Assembly: GCA_021464415.1 (NCBI GenBank)
Contig: CM038468.1
Location: 38,986,969 to 39,050,968 of the forward strand
Length of the DNA stretch: 64,000 nt
DNA from: Lonicera japonica
Lineage: Eukaryota > Streptophyta > Magnoliopsida > Dipsacales > Caprifoliaceae
Direction of reading: 5' to 3'
Below the pieces are notes generated by a model. The model had not been told where the DNA came from, made no database searches, and saw only the letters and a program-made list of their open reading frames with translations. Below, piece by piece: positions 13,201 through 23,400 of the stretch (position 1 is its first letter; every line of letters starts with the position of its first letter). The translations under genes were made by a program, and so were the position numbers.

Positions 13201-14184
13201 AGAGTGCGTATTAAGTTTTGGAAAGGTTAATGCTATTGCCAAATCTGTTCTGACTTGCTGAAAGAAGCACAACTGTAGAAGATTACATTATTATATACAT
13301 ATGTAGCTTAGACAAAAGTCTTGATGAGTTTGGCAATAGAGGCACCCACTGAAAGTAGAAAAGATGCATCTGTTAACTTGTTATGAAATAGTGTATTTTG
13401 AATATGCGGTCCTGTTTTTGGGTAAATAGTATATCTTGGATCTATTACATATACAAAACGTCTCAAAATTTGGCTGCACTAGTTTTTGATAAGGGATTAC
13501 TATCTTCATCATTGTTTTAAAAAAAAAAAAAAATGGAGGACCAAGTCTCTCCATTGAACTACAAATAAAGAAAATCCACCCCAAACACCCCTTGGTGAGA
13601 CTCGAACTTGAGATTTCTTCTAGATCCGAGTGGGTGCCTCCCCAACTAGATTAGTCCACTTGCTCTATCTTCATCATTTTTAGTTCTGAGTGATACAATT
13701 GAAAATGTCTTTAGATGAAAAAGATCTTAGTTGATTACTAACAATGCACTGTAATTGGTCAGGATATTTGTATCCGAAAAGCGATGTCTACGGTTTTGGA
13801 GTGGTGTTGCTCGAATTACTAACGGGTTTGAGGGTGATTGATGGGAGTAGGACCGAAAAAAATAATTTGGTGAAATGGGCCATGCCTTTGCTGCCTCACA
13901 AAAAAATGCTAACGAGAGTAGTGGATCCAAGGCTGGAAAATGATTACCCTCCACAAGAAGCCTTCGAATTGGCTTCACTTATACTACAATGTCTTCAAAC
14001 TTACCCCAAAGTCCGGCCTTCAATGAACGAAGTATTGCAGAGTTTAGAACAAATTAACTCCATCAAGAAGGGTAACTCCAAAGTGGAGGTGGCTCAGGCT
14101 AGGCATCCTACGGTTCAAAGAGAGGCGACACCCTACAAATTCTTGTGGTCATGGATTCGTGGTTTGGGAGGAAGCAACTCATAG
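950..14184 (+). CDS. Receptor-like cytoplasmic kinase VII (PBS1-like), 5' partial, five visible exons
   Basis: The family comprises soluble, usually membrane-anchored Ser/Thr kinases that relay signals from surface receptors. Visible exons are 950-1281, 8130-8268, 8379-8515, 8591-8714 and 13763-14184. All introns start GT and end AG, the phases agree, and about 383 residues follow without a stop. In order I see the family lead-in [16 protein letters not shown], the glycine loop GEGGFGIV, the ATP lysine in VAIK, the catalytic loop [12 protein letters not shown], the activation-segment end [10 protein letters not shown], and [16 protein letters not shown] with the conserved RPSM. Two oddities stand out: the DFG aspartate is replaced (GFG at 8612-8620), and the usual EWQ at the end of the first visible exon reads EGL. 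The first exon is missing from the window. Introns of about 6.8 and 5.0 kb are swollen by transposons. It could be a pseudokinase or an early pseudogene; family assignment is firm. Confidence 0.85.
2196..2370 (+). repeat. 5' LTR of the copia element
   Basis: This 175-bp LTR begins TATTGATAATTC, where TG would be usual, and ends ACTTTCA. A TATATAAGG promoter-like box sits at about 2303. It is nearly the same as 7375-7552. Confidence 0.92.
2371..2382 (+). other. Primer binding site (tRNA-iMet type)
   Basis: TGGTATCAGAGG directly follows the 5' LTR. It matches the initiator-methionine tRNA complement TGGTATCAGAGC except at the last base. Confidence 0.9.
2861..7367 (+). pseudogene. Copia gag-pol polyprotein, inactivated
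   Basis: Gag starts near 2861 (conserved [13 protein letters not shown]). A CX2CX4HX4C zinc knuckle lies at about 3713-3760 ([14 protein letters not shown]). Protease [10 protein letters not shown] is near 4020, the pre-integrase motif [10 protein letters not shown] near 4432 and integrase IHSDVWGP near 4605. RT covers roughly 5860-6500 with YVDD near 6414. RNase H runs to 7367 with the motifs TDADWA and ADILTKGL. Nonsense codons include TAG at 3320, 3710, 4643 and 6300 and a TAA near 6486; integrase around 4680-4980 is also frameshifted. It cannot make a complete polyprotein. The Ty1-copia order (integrase before RT) is clear, but I do not assign a lineage. Confidence 0.93.
7365..7374 (+). 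other. Polypurine tract of the copia element
   Basis: The purine run GAGGGGGAG lies immediately upstream of the 3' LTR, where plus-strand priming is expected. Confidence 0.85.
7375..7552 (+). repeat. 3' LTR of the copia element
   Basis: This 178-bp LTR matches the 5' LTR with a few substitutions and one extra AGG. It ends ACTTTCA and is followed by the target copy AATGG. Confidence 0.92.
7558..8129. other. Intron remainder with GA microsatellites
   Basis: This is the right part of the first visible kinase intron. It contains GAGA runs near 7690-7730 and AT-rich sequence, and ends in TGCAG at 8129. I see no gene. Confidence 0.7.
8130..8268 (+). CDS. Kinase exon (alphaC to hinge)
   Basis: It encodes [20 protein letters not shown] and then [17 protein letters not shown], the alphaC-beta4 and hinge region. 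The acceptor is GCAG at 8126-8129 and the donor GTAAGC at 8269. It ends in phase 1. Confidence 0.85.
8379..8515 (+). CDS. Kinase exon (alphaE and catalytic loop)
   Basis: It encodes [20 protein letters not shown] and the catalytic loop [13 protein letters not shown], which keeps the catalytic Asp, Lys and Asn. The acceptor is TTTGCAG and the donor GTAGAT. Confidence 0.85.
8591..8714 (+). CDS. Kinase exon (activation segment, DFG changed to GFG)
   Basis: It encodes [18 protein letters not shown] and then [19 protein letters not shown]. The magnesium-binding Asp of DFG is Gly (GGT at 8612-8614). The acceptor is TTCCAG and the donor GTAATT. It ends in phase 1 and joins GA at 13763 to complete a Gly codon. 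Confidence 0.85.
8715..9258. other. Start of the last kinase intron
   Basis: Intronic sequence with a short T run near 9061. I see no gene or clear element. Confidence 0.6.
9259..9342. repeat. 42-bp tandem duplication
   Basis: Two exact 42-bp units starting AGTCCTTGCC lie head to tail (9259 and 9301), immediately left of the hAT-type element. Confidence 0.9.
9344..10174. mobile_element. Non-autonomous hAT-type element (815 bp)
   Basis: The element 9352-10166 is flanked by a perfect 8-bp duplication GTTTCATC (9344-9351 and 10167-10174). Its ends are inverted: TAGTGTTTTAAAA on the left, and the right end reads CAATGTTTTAAAA on the other strand. Eight-base targets and this type of terminus fit the hAT superfamily. 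I see no transposase frame. The interior is rich in CCTAGGC and GCCTATGC motifs. Confidence 0.8.
10200..11870 (+). mobile_element. Decayed L1-type LINE reverse transcriptase fragment
   Basis: Short stretches match plant L1 reverse transcriptase in the right order: [12 protein letters not shown] near 10710, [15 protein letters not shown] near 10975, a remnant of the LYK segment near 11130, one resembling [14 protein letters not shown] near 11230, and FEKAYDRV near 11810. Frameshifts and stops separate them. A separate insertion occupies about 11311-11789. Confidence 0.6.
11303..11797. mobile_element. Unclassified 479-bp insertion in the LINE remnant
   Basis: LINE similarity breaks off after CTTTTGTT (11303-11310) and resumes at CTTTGGTT (11790-11797), an 8-bp near-duplication. 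The insert (11311-11789) has no coding potential. Its superfamily is unknown. Confidence 0.45.
12330..12640 (-). mobile_element. Possible LTR retroelement fragment (reverse)
   Basis: On the minus strand TTGGTATTAGAGC (12549-12561) resembles a tRNA-iMet primer site, so an LTR end would lie to its right. No second LTR or coding region was found. Low confidence. Confidence 0.3.
12650..13495. other. AT-rich intron with a MITE-like direct repeat
   Basis: Two copies of a roughly 40-bp block containing GTCTCAAATTAAGA lie at about 13058-13144. That wording resembles Stowaway termini. I see nothing else. Confidence 0.45.
13500..13678 (-). mobile_element. SINE, tRNA-derived, with 14-bp target duplication
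   Basis: The element 13514-13664 lies between two identical copies of CTATCTTCATCATT (13500-13513 and 13665-13678). On the minus strand it starts with a box A-like stretch (TGGACTAATCTAGTTGGG), then has a box B-like stretch (AGTTCGAGTCTC), and ends in a run of T. Plant Au-type SINEs also end in T rather than A. Confidence 0.8.
13763..14184 (+). CDS. Kinase last exon (C-lobe and C-terminal tail)
   Basis: It encodes [18 protein letters not shown] through [14 protein letters not shown], then a basic tail ending [12 protein letters not shown] and TAG at 14182-14184. The acceptor is GGTCAG at 13757-13762. Confidence 0.88.
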
Positions 14185-14317
14185 GCCACAGTGGTTACTG
14201 CCTTGCAATCCGACAGTGCCTCTTGCACTTTCGATATTATTTAAACTCTTTGGGAGGTAACACAATCAGAGCAACAACCCAACCCCCCACCCCCTCTACT
14301 TTGTCTTTGTACTAGCC

Positions 14318-14602
14318 TTAGGGTTCATTTGATTAAAAAAGAAAATTTGCAAAATCGTTAAAAACACTACTAATTTGTATGGAAAGGTGGAAAAGGAGAT
14401 CAATGATTTGGTGAAATGTTACTGAAATTCTCTTTTCTCATGGAAAAAATTCTTACCCGTTGCCCAAAGAATGGATTCCTTGGAAAAGCTGAAATGTAGT
14501 AGACAATCTTAGCGAACCACTAGTCACTTTTCTGAACTTTTCATAAGTTTTGATAGTGTTTTTAGTCATTTTCCAACTTCATTTTTATCAAACAAGACCT
14601 TA
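14318..14602. mobile_element. Tourist-like MITE (279 bp)
   Basis: The element 14321-14599 lies between TTA target copies. Its ends are inverted: GGGTTCATTTGATTAAAAA on the left, with GGTCTTGTTTGATAAAAAT read from the right. It sits just after the kinase stop, perhaps in the 3' UTR. A relative lies at 39012-39280. Confidence 0.7.
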
Positions 14603-14799
14603 ATGTTGTATTATGTATAATATTTGTATGTATATATCTGTGCACTTGCACATTAATGTAGCTTCATTGTTGTATAGAAGTAACAGTTTTTTTTTTTTTC
14701 TCCTATGGATTTTCTCTATTTCTTTTTGTGCATTTTGTCTTTGTGGCCTCCAAAGTTTTCAAACGTAGATATTTGTCAGTTCTATTAGTTTTCTATTCT
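14603..14799. other. Intergenic or 3' flank
   Basis: AT-rich sequence downstream of the kinase gene with a T run at about 14690. I see no gene. Confidence 0.6.
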
Positions 14800-16110
14800 T
14801 ATGGCCGGCCCTAGGCATAGATGGCCCAAGCTGCCTCCTAAGACCTCCGATGTAGCAGGGTGTATGATTTTTTTGGGTTGTGTTACAGTAGAGCAGTAGT
14901 TAAAATTATTTTATGTTAAATAATTGAAGTAACTTTTGGTCCATGGGCTAGAAGTTTAAATTTTGTTGTATTTCGTGCCCCTGTTCTTGTGTTTGAGCCC
15001 TGGGACCGTGCATCCTTTTTTTTTTTTATTACTGCGCAAGTGCCCAACCACCACTAAACTCTTTTCAAAATTTCTAAGCCTCCACTAACCTAAAATAACA
15101 CAAACCCCTTACACAAATCTTGATCGACGCTCCTCTAAATAGATCAATTTGTTCTTATAAAAAAGTTGCCTCAATTTTTAATTCAAAATAGTAGTTCACT
15201 TTCTATTTGAAAAGTTTGTGTTGCCTTTGTCAAAAATATTTTTTGCAACTTAATTTCTTTTAGTAACTAAGTCCATGCTAATTTGGATTCGTATCTTTGC
15301 TACTACTTTTTATTATGATCAAATGTTAATAAGTGAAAACAAGATTCTTATGGACGAAAAAATTTGGAAAATTTACAATTTCAACTACCTAAATAAAATG
15401 TTAAATCTACCTATTGACACGATTTAAGAATACATGAAAGGATCGTTTAACAATTAATGTAAATAGTTCATGCACGCGCACCAAACATCATGGTTTTTTT
15501 TCTCTAAATATTACTATTTCAATTTTATTTTATTGACTTCTAAAGAATTTTAGGCTTTCTATTTTATATTCTTTGCGTGAATATAATTTCATGTTTTAGT
15601 ATTAGGATTTTTTATCAATTATCATGAATTTGAAAAATCATAATAGAAGTTCTTTCTAATTAAATAAAATTATTTTGAATATATTTACTTATTAAATAAT
15701 TATTTATATTAGCAGGATTTGAGATTTTTTTAGGTGGTTGTTGAACGAAATTCTATTTAAATTTAAATTTTAACTTAAATTCTACTGTTTATGAAATGTA
15801 AAGACCAAAAAATTTAATTTATTTTTGGTATTCAAATATTCAATGACACTATTAACTATCGCCGCCGGTTGTTAATGCAATTAAGGTGAGTAATTTTTTA
15901 TTTGTCACAAATTTATGAATATAATTATATACATGTAGGATTTGGATGTATGGATTGACCCCCTAGCAACGAATTTTCATTGCAAAAAGAATAGTCCTTA
16001 TATGAACTATTCAACATATCAGATCCTTTATACTAAAGGTCCCTAAGACCCTAAGATAAAAGTTCGCCTAATTCTAGTCAAAACTCAGGACAGGGTCTAG
16101 CTTGACAGTT
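14800..16110. mobile_element. Possible decayed hAT-like element
   Basis: The left edge GGCCGGCCCTAGGCATAG resembles termini of a plant hAT-like family. A related inverted wording (CCTAAGACCCTAAG) occurs near 16035. I could not fix the right end or a target duplication. The interior is AT-rich and non-coding. Confidence 0.3.
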
Positions 16111-19100
16111 TGGTCGAAGGAAAAAAATTGTGACCTCCACTAAATGGTCCAGTGCCACTGGGGCCAATGTCCGAATATGAATAAATTATGCAGGGGTTGG
16201 GCCCCCTTTTTTCTTTGCCATATTTTGACGTAGGTTTCAGAGTTTTAGTAATGTTACCATTGGTCCCTATTTTAGACGGAAAAAATTAGTTGAATAGTAA
16301 GACCTTTAATTTATTTGTGAAAATATAAAATTGCCCCCCTTTCATGAAATAGGGGATGGTTTCAATGTTCCCCTTCATGTTTTGATTGTTTCAATTCGAA
16401 CCTGGAAGTACCTTACGTAACTCCAAGTTAAACCTTGGCCCTAAGTCCCTTTGGAAATACTAACCGAATGTTGATGTAGGTTAACCTTTAACCTAACTCC
16501 GCATTTGCAACTTCGGGATCTAATGTTGCTTTTAACTTTTAGTTTGGGATGTCCTAGATTGGAAAATATGACTCTTAATTTTGTATGCAAGGAATATTAT
16601 GTTTCGTTTAAGCCCCCGTCCTTGCTCTCTTTGAGTTGATACTTGTGCTTGCGTCTTTGTTTGGACTGTAATAGAATTCAAAAGGTGCAAGTATAGTAGC
16701 CATGTTCTTGCTTGTACCAAATTTTCTTGTCCATTATACGTTGACTTATTGTAAAATGGCCTACATAATATGCTACTTGTTTTTTGCTTCACATCAAATT
16801 GAGAAATTGCCATTTGCTTGTTTCTTCTGGCCATGTAAAGGGTGTAGTAAACCGATACCCTGTATTATTTTTAACAGCGACGGATCAATCTATGCATATT
16901 CGGTACGTCTTAGTGGCATTATATTTTAGTAATTTGTTCAGAAGTTTAAAGGAGAAAGAAAACAAGAACCATAAGCCAGTTTACAAACCCCCCCCCCCCC
17001 CCCCCCCCAAAACCCTGCCTGCTTTCTTTGTAGGTCTGTTCTGTTGGAGTAAAGATGCAGAAAATCATAATCCAGCAACGGCGAAGGACTACATCTTTCT
17101 GCACTTGCCACAGTTATACTTGTATTTGCATATGGAGTTGCAATTATTTATTTGTCTGTGTTTTCATTTCTTTTTTAAAAGAAAAAAATAATTGGAAACA
17201 TTAATTTTAGTTTGGTATGTTAAAAGATCGATTTAGAAACGTTCACTAAGTTTTGTTCGTTAAAAACTTAATGCAGTGGAAAGGTATTTTCAATGTGAAG
17301 AATTTTTCATACAAATGAAATGTTTTTGCTCATTTGGGCGGTATCAGAAAAGATGAAAATCAACGGCATTTCCTTTTGGTATTCAGTTGGTTAGAACTAA
17401 CCAAATTCACGTTTGAGTCGTTGACATAGGATTAATCACCAGTGGTTGACTCACTTCAATGCAAAATCAGTGACAAAAGTCAACTACACTAACATGGGTT
17501 GATTTACTAAAACAAAAGTCAACTCCACCGACAGACTTTTTTGGAAAAACAACCTTAGCTGATAAGAGATTCGAGCCGATCAGGCTTCCTTTCCCATAGC
17601 ATGAAAAGGATAACAATGAAGAATTCAAATCCACCATAAAGCCTCTGTTATCAAGTGTGCTAATGTTTAATCAATACTTCAAACAATTTCAAACAAAATT
17701 TTCTTTTTCTACATATCAATCTACAAAAGGTGGACATTCACCATAATATATTCGCTTGGATGTTCTCAAAAGTATAATATCAAAGTCAGGTCCATCATGG
17801 AATAAGCAACCCCTGTAATTCCCCAGAAATTCGTTGATCCTAACAGGGAAAAGGATTATACTTAGCATATGAATGAAAGGTTAACCCTTCAGTATAAAAG
17901 TAAGGACAAATTTGGTAAACTTCCCTGACCGACAGTCTGTTTTTCACGCTATCCACTTAAACTATAAATATAAACAGAAAAACCCTGAAAAAGTATTTTA
18001 TCTATGCGCTCAAACATACTTGGTACAAAATCATGTAGAAAACTAGGCAGATTTCCATCGCCTTTTGAGAGGTTTTGGGCAAATTTATTGAATGCACTGA
18101 CTTGGTGAAATTTGTTGATTTTACGCAAATAAGTTCAATATTTACAACTTTGGGCAAAAGAACAGTTCAAGAGGTATTTGGTTGACTTTGGGTGCTTGTT
18201 TGGTTTAAGATTTTGTCAAACTCAAATTTGATACGTGAGGTTACATATTTTTTATTCCAAGAAAGCACAAAAACTCAAAACAAGCAAGCACTTTTAGTTT
18301 AAATGGAGGAAGCGATAATGTGATATGATGTCGAAGGATTGCGGCATGGAAAGGGTAAATATGGTAAACTCTTTTGTGGTATTTCGTGTTAACATATTGC
18401 CCTTCATAAAAATAAAAAGATAAACCACTAACAGTTAACCCCTGTGAATCTTTATTTTATAGACATTTTGGAGACATTGCATTATAGTTCATCCATAAAT
18501 AAACATAAATAAACATAAATACGTCATATGACGTGCACACGATGCTCAAACAATCTTCTGGCTAAACTACTCACTGCAATCCATTTATCAAATCTCTGAA
18601 ACTTTCAGGCACAAGTGAACAGAATATAGAATTGAACAAAACCTAAAGAGAGGCAAGAGATAACAGAAGCTGTAAACACATCACACGAAGTAGCTCTCAT
18701 AAGAGGCCAATAGAGAGAAAATTGTCTTAGATCGGCTTGGATGTGCTTAATTTAGGCAGCAAGTGTCCTGGTTTAAGAGGCTGATTTGATAAATAAGGAC
18801 CAAATCTGTTCCAAGTTCGACTATTTATATATACCTAAACAATATCTTCAAATTTTAAGGCAATACTTGAAGTTCACGAGACCAGTCAAATGTACAAGTC
18901 TGTTGTTACTTGTTTCTAAAAAGTCTGAAGGCATTGTGAAAATTAAAATTGAAAACAACCCATTTTTAGTTATTAGTCAAAAAAGTAATAGACAAATGAC
19001 AAGATTATATCAGCATTCAGAGAAGAACAAGAATTTTGAGAAATCCACACCTTAAATTATTAAAGTTCCATGTAACAAATTTTAACACTTTGAACACTGG

Positions 19101-19487
19101 TCACCAAGAATCCAAAACGTGGACTTCAATTGCAGAAAATTATGCTTTTCCCTGCAAAGGTAACACAATTTTAAGTATATTTCAGTAATCAAGTCAAATA
19201 TCTGTGTGCGCACGCGCGCGTGTGTGTGTGAGAGAGAGAGAGAGGGAGAGAGTTTTTAACTTAATATGTCCACACCAAGCCTTTCTAACCTGATTTTCAA
19301 AAGCTGTCAAGATTTAGTGGAATCATAGAACTGCCTAGGGGAATTGTACTTGGTCAAGAACCGGTTCATATTTGTCAAGGATCACCATGGATGTACTCTC
19401 TTAGGCCCATGGTACTTTCTGATATTGAAAAACTTAAAACTCTTACTAGTTAACATTATCCAGCAAAGTGTAAACATAAACAGAGCC
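16111..19487. other. Intergenic sequence with simple repeats, no gene seen
   Basis: This holds a run of 21 C at 16988-17008 and a purine/pyrimidine alternating stretch (TG/CG/GA) at 19203-19252. Small open frames here show no family features. Confidence 0.6.
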
Positions 19488-19727
19488 TTTTTGAGAGTAT
19501 GTTGTGCTTGGCTTTTAAAAAGATTGGGGAGAGATTAGGAATATTATTCAGTTAGTTGAAGCTGCAGAACTGGATTTGATAACTTTAGTTGTGATCTCAT
19601 TAAAGTACTTTTTGATGAGATCACAACTAAAGTTATCAAATCTAGTTCTGCAGCTTCAACTAACTCAATAATACTCCAAATCTCCCCCCAAATTTTTTAA
19701 AAGCCAAGCACAACATACTCTCAAAAA
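19488..19727. repeat. Long near-perfect hairpin (two arms of about 113 bp)
   Basis: 19488-19600 is closely complementary to 19614-19727 with a loop of about 13 bases. The outer stem begins TTTTTGAGAGTATGTTGTGC. The form fits a foldback MITE. A transcript through it would form a long double-stranded stem. I could not identify a target duplication. Confidence 0.88.
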
Positions 19728-19816
19728 TATACTTCTGTACATCGGTACAAACACATCAGAGGTAAGAAATCTTATCAAGTCCTAAATCTAGCTAAATAAA
19801 ACAATGTGAAATATAT

Positions 19817-20022
19817 AACTACCTCCCATCTCAAATTAAGAGTCCTTTAAAATTCAAACATGTTAAGAAATATAATGAGATGGGACTTAGTTGTTTGCCG
19901 ATGTAATAAAAGATTAATTTTGGTATCACAATACCATCTAACTTAATTTCAGGGATGGGACTCACAATTTGAGACGCCTCATAAAGGAGAGGTCGACCCT
20001 TAATCTAAGATGGGGGGATTAT
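19817..20022. mobile_element. Stowaway-like MITE
   Basis: The left end CTACCTCCCATCTCAAATTA and the right end, read in reverse as TCCCCCCATCTTAGATTA, form terminal repeats of the Stowaway (Tc1/mariner) kind. TA dinucleotides flank it. Confidence 0.6.
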
Positions 20023-20395
20023 GATATTAAATTGACATAACAAAAGAACTTCCATGAAGCGTTGTGTGACACCATAAACAATATTGATCCAACTTTGCCA
20101 ATTCAACCACCAGTTAAAGTTACAAAAGGTAAAAGCTTTAAATACTAGAATACAACAGAAAAATACAATTTTAACTGGGATCACAAATCAGTTGCTCTTT
20201 TTCAGCCCGTTCAAGTTGCAAATCTTTTCTTTTCATTCTCCTGGTCACCCATACACCAAGTTCGCTAAAGAAAGGAGTACAAACTATCACGGTTCACTAC
20301 ACTGTTTCAGAATGTGGAGTGGTCACCTTTATCTCCTTAGATTTCACTTTAAGAGATATGACTATATTTAGAAGAACCTGAAGACGCTTCCCACA

Positions 20396-20449
20396 TCAAT
20401 ATCTTCTAAATAAGTACTTTGACAGAGGAAACTTCAGGCTCCTTGCAAC
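20396..20449 (-). CDS. ORC5: ORC5 exon 4
   Basis: This 54-nt exon encodes VARSLKFPLSKYLFRRY and TGA (20396-20398). The acceptor is CTGATAG. The reading phase matches exon 3 exactly. Confidence 0.88.
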   Translation of the reverse strand, partial: VARSLKFPLSKYLFRRY

Positions 20450-23400
20450 CTATCAGTCATTTCAAAACACCATATGAACCTTCAATGAAGAAAACTAATA
20501 GATCTTGACTAACAGATGCAGCGAATATGGTAAGACAGATAATCAGAGATAGCAAAAAGGCTGACCAGGCAGGTTTTCGACCCAACCCGACCGAATGTCA
20601 TGGGTTTGGAGCAGATTATTTCAGAACTGGGACGGGTGTGGGTTGCTAACATGCAATCCAATTTGGGTTCAGGTTTACGTAATAGAAGCCCATTACCTAA
20701 CCCAAAAATAATTTTTTTACTTTATAATACCATATAATTACAACAGTTCGGGGTGGGTCGATGTTGGTCAAGGGCGGTGTGTCTACGTATATGAGTAAAT
20801 GGGCAGGCTCAGGTTTTTGTACGTAAAACCCACGTCAGCCTGGGTCAGGTTCAGGCTGGCCATACATCTACACGGATTGGGTTTGGGTTTCGCGAAACCT
20901 GCCCCAAACATTACCCCTCACTATCCCTAGGAACTAGGACTTCACACGTGGACTTGAAAAGATTACCTGCAAAGCCATATCTTCAGAGACTGTAGATCTG
21001 TAGCGAGCTGATCCCTCCAATGGGCAGCTTCCTCCTTTGCTGATAAAATTAGCATTGCAAAGACTTGATAGTTGTAAAAGAACATCAGACATCAGTCCAC
21101 AACTCCCACTTTCACCTCCAAACCCATCATCCTCTCGTTCTTCATCGAGTGAATATTCTGCGACAGATGTTATACATTGAAATATGGCTAACAACCTCTC
21201 CAATGGGAAAGTTCCAGGTCCTTTCATGGGTAACTCTTGTTCTTTAGCTTCTTTCTGCTCGATTGACTTATCGGAGCTCCTGAGCAAGAAGGAACAAATA
21301 AAGAATGAATAATATAATGTTATGTTTCTCATTGGTGCATGGTAATTGCACAACAGACGATGTAAAGAGAGAAAGAGATGCAATATTTTGGCAGTAGAAT
21401 ATGTCTACTGAAGATTCATTACTTTCTCCTCCTAACCACAATTACGTAACACAAATTTATAAATATCCCTAAAGCTCTCTCCCTTGGCCGTTCTATCCGG
21501 TTCTCTAGCTCTTTCATCAAAAACCTCTCCCTTTATCCTTTAATGGAGAAGAGGAGGTCTCCCACTTTTACACAGCAGTTATATTTTCTTCGAGATCTAT
21601 AGGGCTTTGGCTAATTTCCAGATGTGCATGGCATGAAGGAGAGCAGATTTGCATTCTTAGAGATAGATCTAACTCAATACTATTAAGATGTGTACTCATT
21701 AGTTGTTTTGGGTTTTTCTTTTTATTTTTTGGGTAATTGATACAATAAACCCTGAAGTTTGGTTCAAATTCTATTCGTATCCTCAAAGTTTGCGAAGTAA
21801 CAAGCGGAACCTTGAAGTACACTAAGTGATATGTTCTAAAACTTCCACCTAACCCCGTTAAAATTTGTTGACGGAATGCTGATGTGGCTTAAATGAATGT
21901 TGATGTGGTTCACATGTGGATCCAACTTAGCAAACAAATAAACTAAAAAAATTAAACGTAGAAAGTCTAAATAGATAAATAAATAAAAGAAAAAAAAAGG
22001 AAGAGAGAGAAGAAGACCCGCTATAGCCACCCTTCGGGGCCACTATAGAGAGAGAATGAGAAAGCATGGGGGCGAAGGGGGTTCTTCATCATCAAATCGA
22101 ATTGAAGGGCAAAGAGAGAGGCGACGGGGCAGCGGCTATGGTGGTGGGGGTGGGGGTGGGGAAGATTGGTTTGACTGTGGGGGTAAGGGGAATGGTGTGG
22201 TTGAGGCAGCAGGGTGGGGGGAGGGAGAGGGTTGTGCTGCATCTTCTTCTTCCGTATCTCTTCCTTTTTTTTAAAATTTCTCCTTTATTCATTTTATTTT
22301 ATATTTATATATATATATATTTTTGCCAAGCTAGATCCAAGTGTGAGCCACATCAGCATTACGTCGAGAAATTTTAACGGGGTTAGGCCGAAGGAGGTTC
22401 TTCTTCTCTTCTTCACAACACCCACCATTAAAACACATCAAAACCTTTACATATTCAATTTTCATCATTGAATAATTTTTTACCCAAAATTTTAAATACT
22501 CGCCATTGAAATAAAATAATTTAATACAAAAATTGAAGGGCAGAGAGAGGGGCGATGGGGGTGGGGGTGGGGAAGAGTGGTTTGACTGTGGGGGTAGGGA
22601 CGTAGGGGGAATGGTGTGGCTGAGGCAGCGGGGGTGGGGGGAGGGGGATGGAGAGGGAGAGGGTTGTGGCCGCATCTTCTTCTTCCTTCTCTCTTCCCTT
22701 TTTTTTCTCCTATATTCATTTTTTTTTTCCTTTTTTGCCAAGTTGGATCCACATGTGAGCCACATCAGCATTCCGTCAAGAAATTTTAATGGGGTTATGC
22801 AGAAGGTTTAGAACATGTCACTTAATGTACTTTAGGGTTCCACTTGCCACTTCTCAAACTTTGAGAATACAAATAGAATTTGACCCAAACTTTAGGGTTT
22901 ATTGTATCAATTACCCTTTATTTTTCATAGTTTTGTTGACTTTGATGGCTCCATTGGGAATGACATTGTCTGGTTGTTGTTTGTATCAGAGTGTTCTTTA
23001 TGGGTATCTATCTTTGACGTCACCCTATTCCCTGAGTTTTTATCTTGAGTTAGTGTAAGTTCGTTATTCTAACTAGTCTTTGTGCGACCTTAGAAAGGTA
23101 TTCAAGCTAAGAGTCATCTTTGCTGGAATGTTCTTAGACTATCAATGAAGTTTTTCGCTCTGATTTTCAGAAAAATATTATAAATATCAATTCTTGCACA
23201 AAGGCTCAAAGCACTTACTTCCTCTTCCGTTTTCGACTGTTGGAACCACCAGTTGAATCAAACAATGAGGCATCAAGAGTAGCTGGATTTCTTGAAGCTA
23301 TGAATGCAGAAATCAGAAGATACTTTGCAGATATAGACATATGGAAGTCTATCTCATCAAAGGCTTCAGAAACTCTCAGTTTCCTTGAACTGGCTTTTTG

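Noticed and set aside
16702..17191. Overlapping plus- and minus-strand frames near the poly-C run
   Set aside because: One crosses 21 C residues, and none has recognisable motifs or splice context.
22056..22811. Several overlapping frames rich in Gly, Pro, Arg or Ser in the ORC5 intron
   Set aside because: They follow the G-rich duplicated interior of a transposon on both strands and show no domain.
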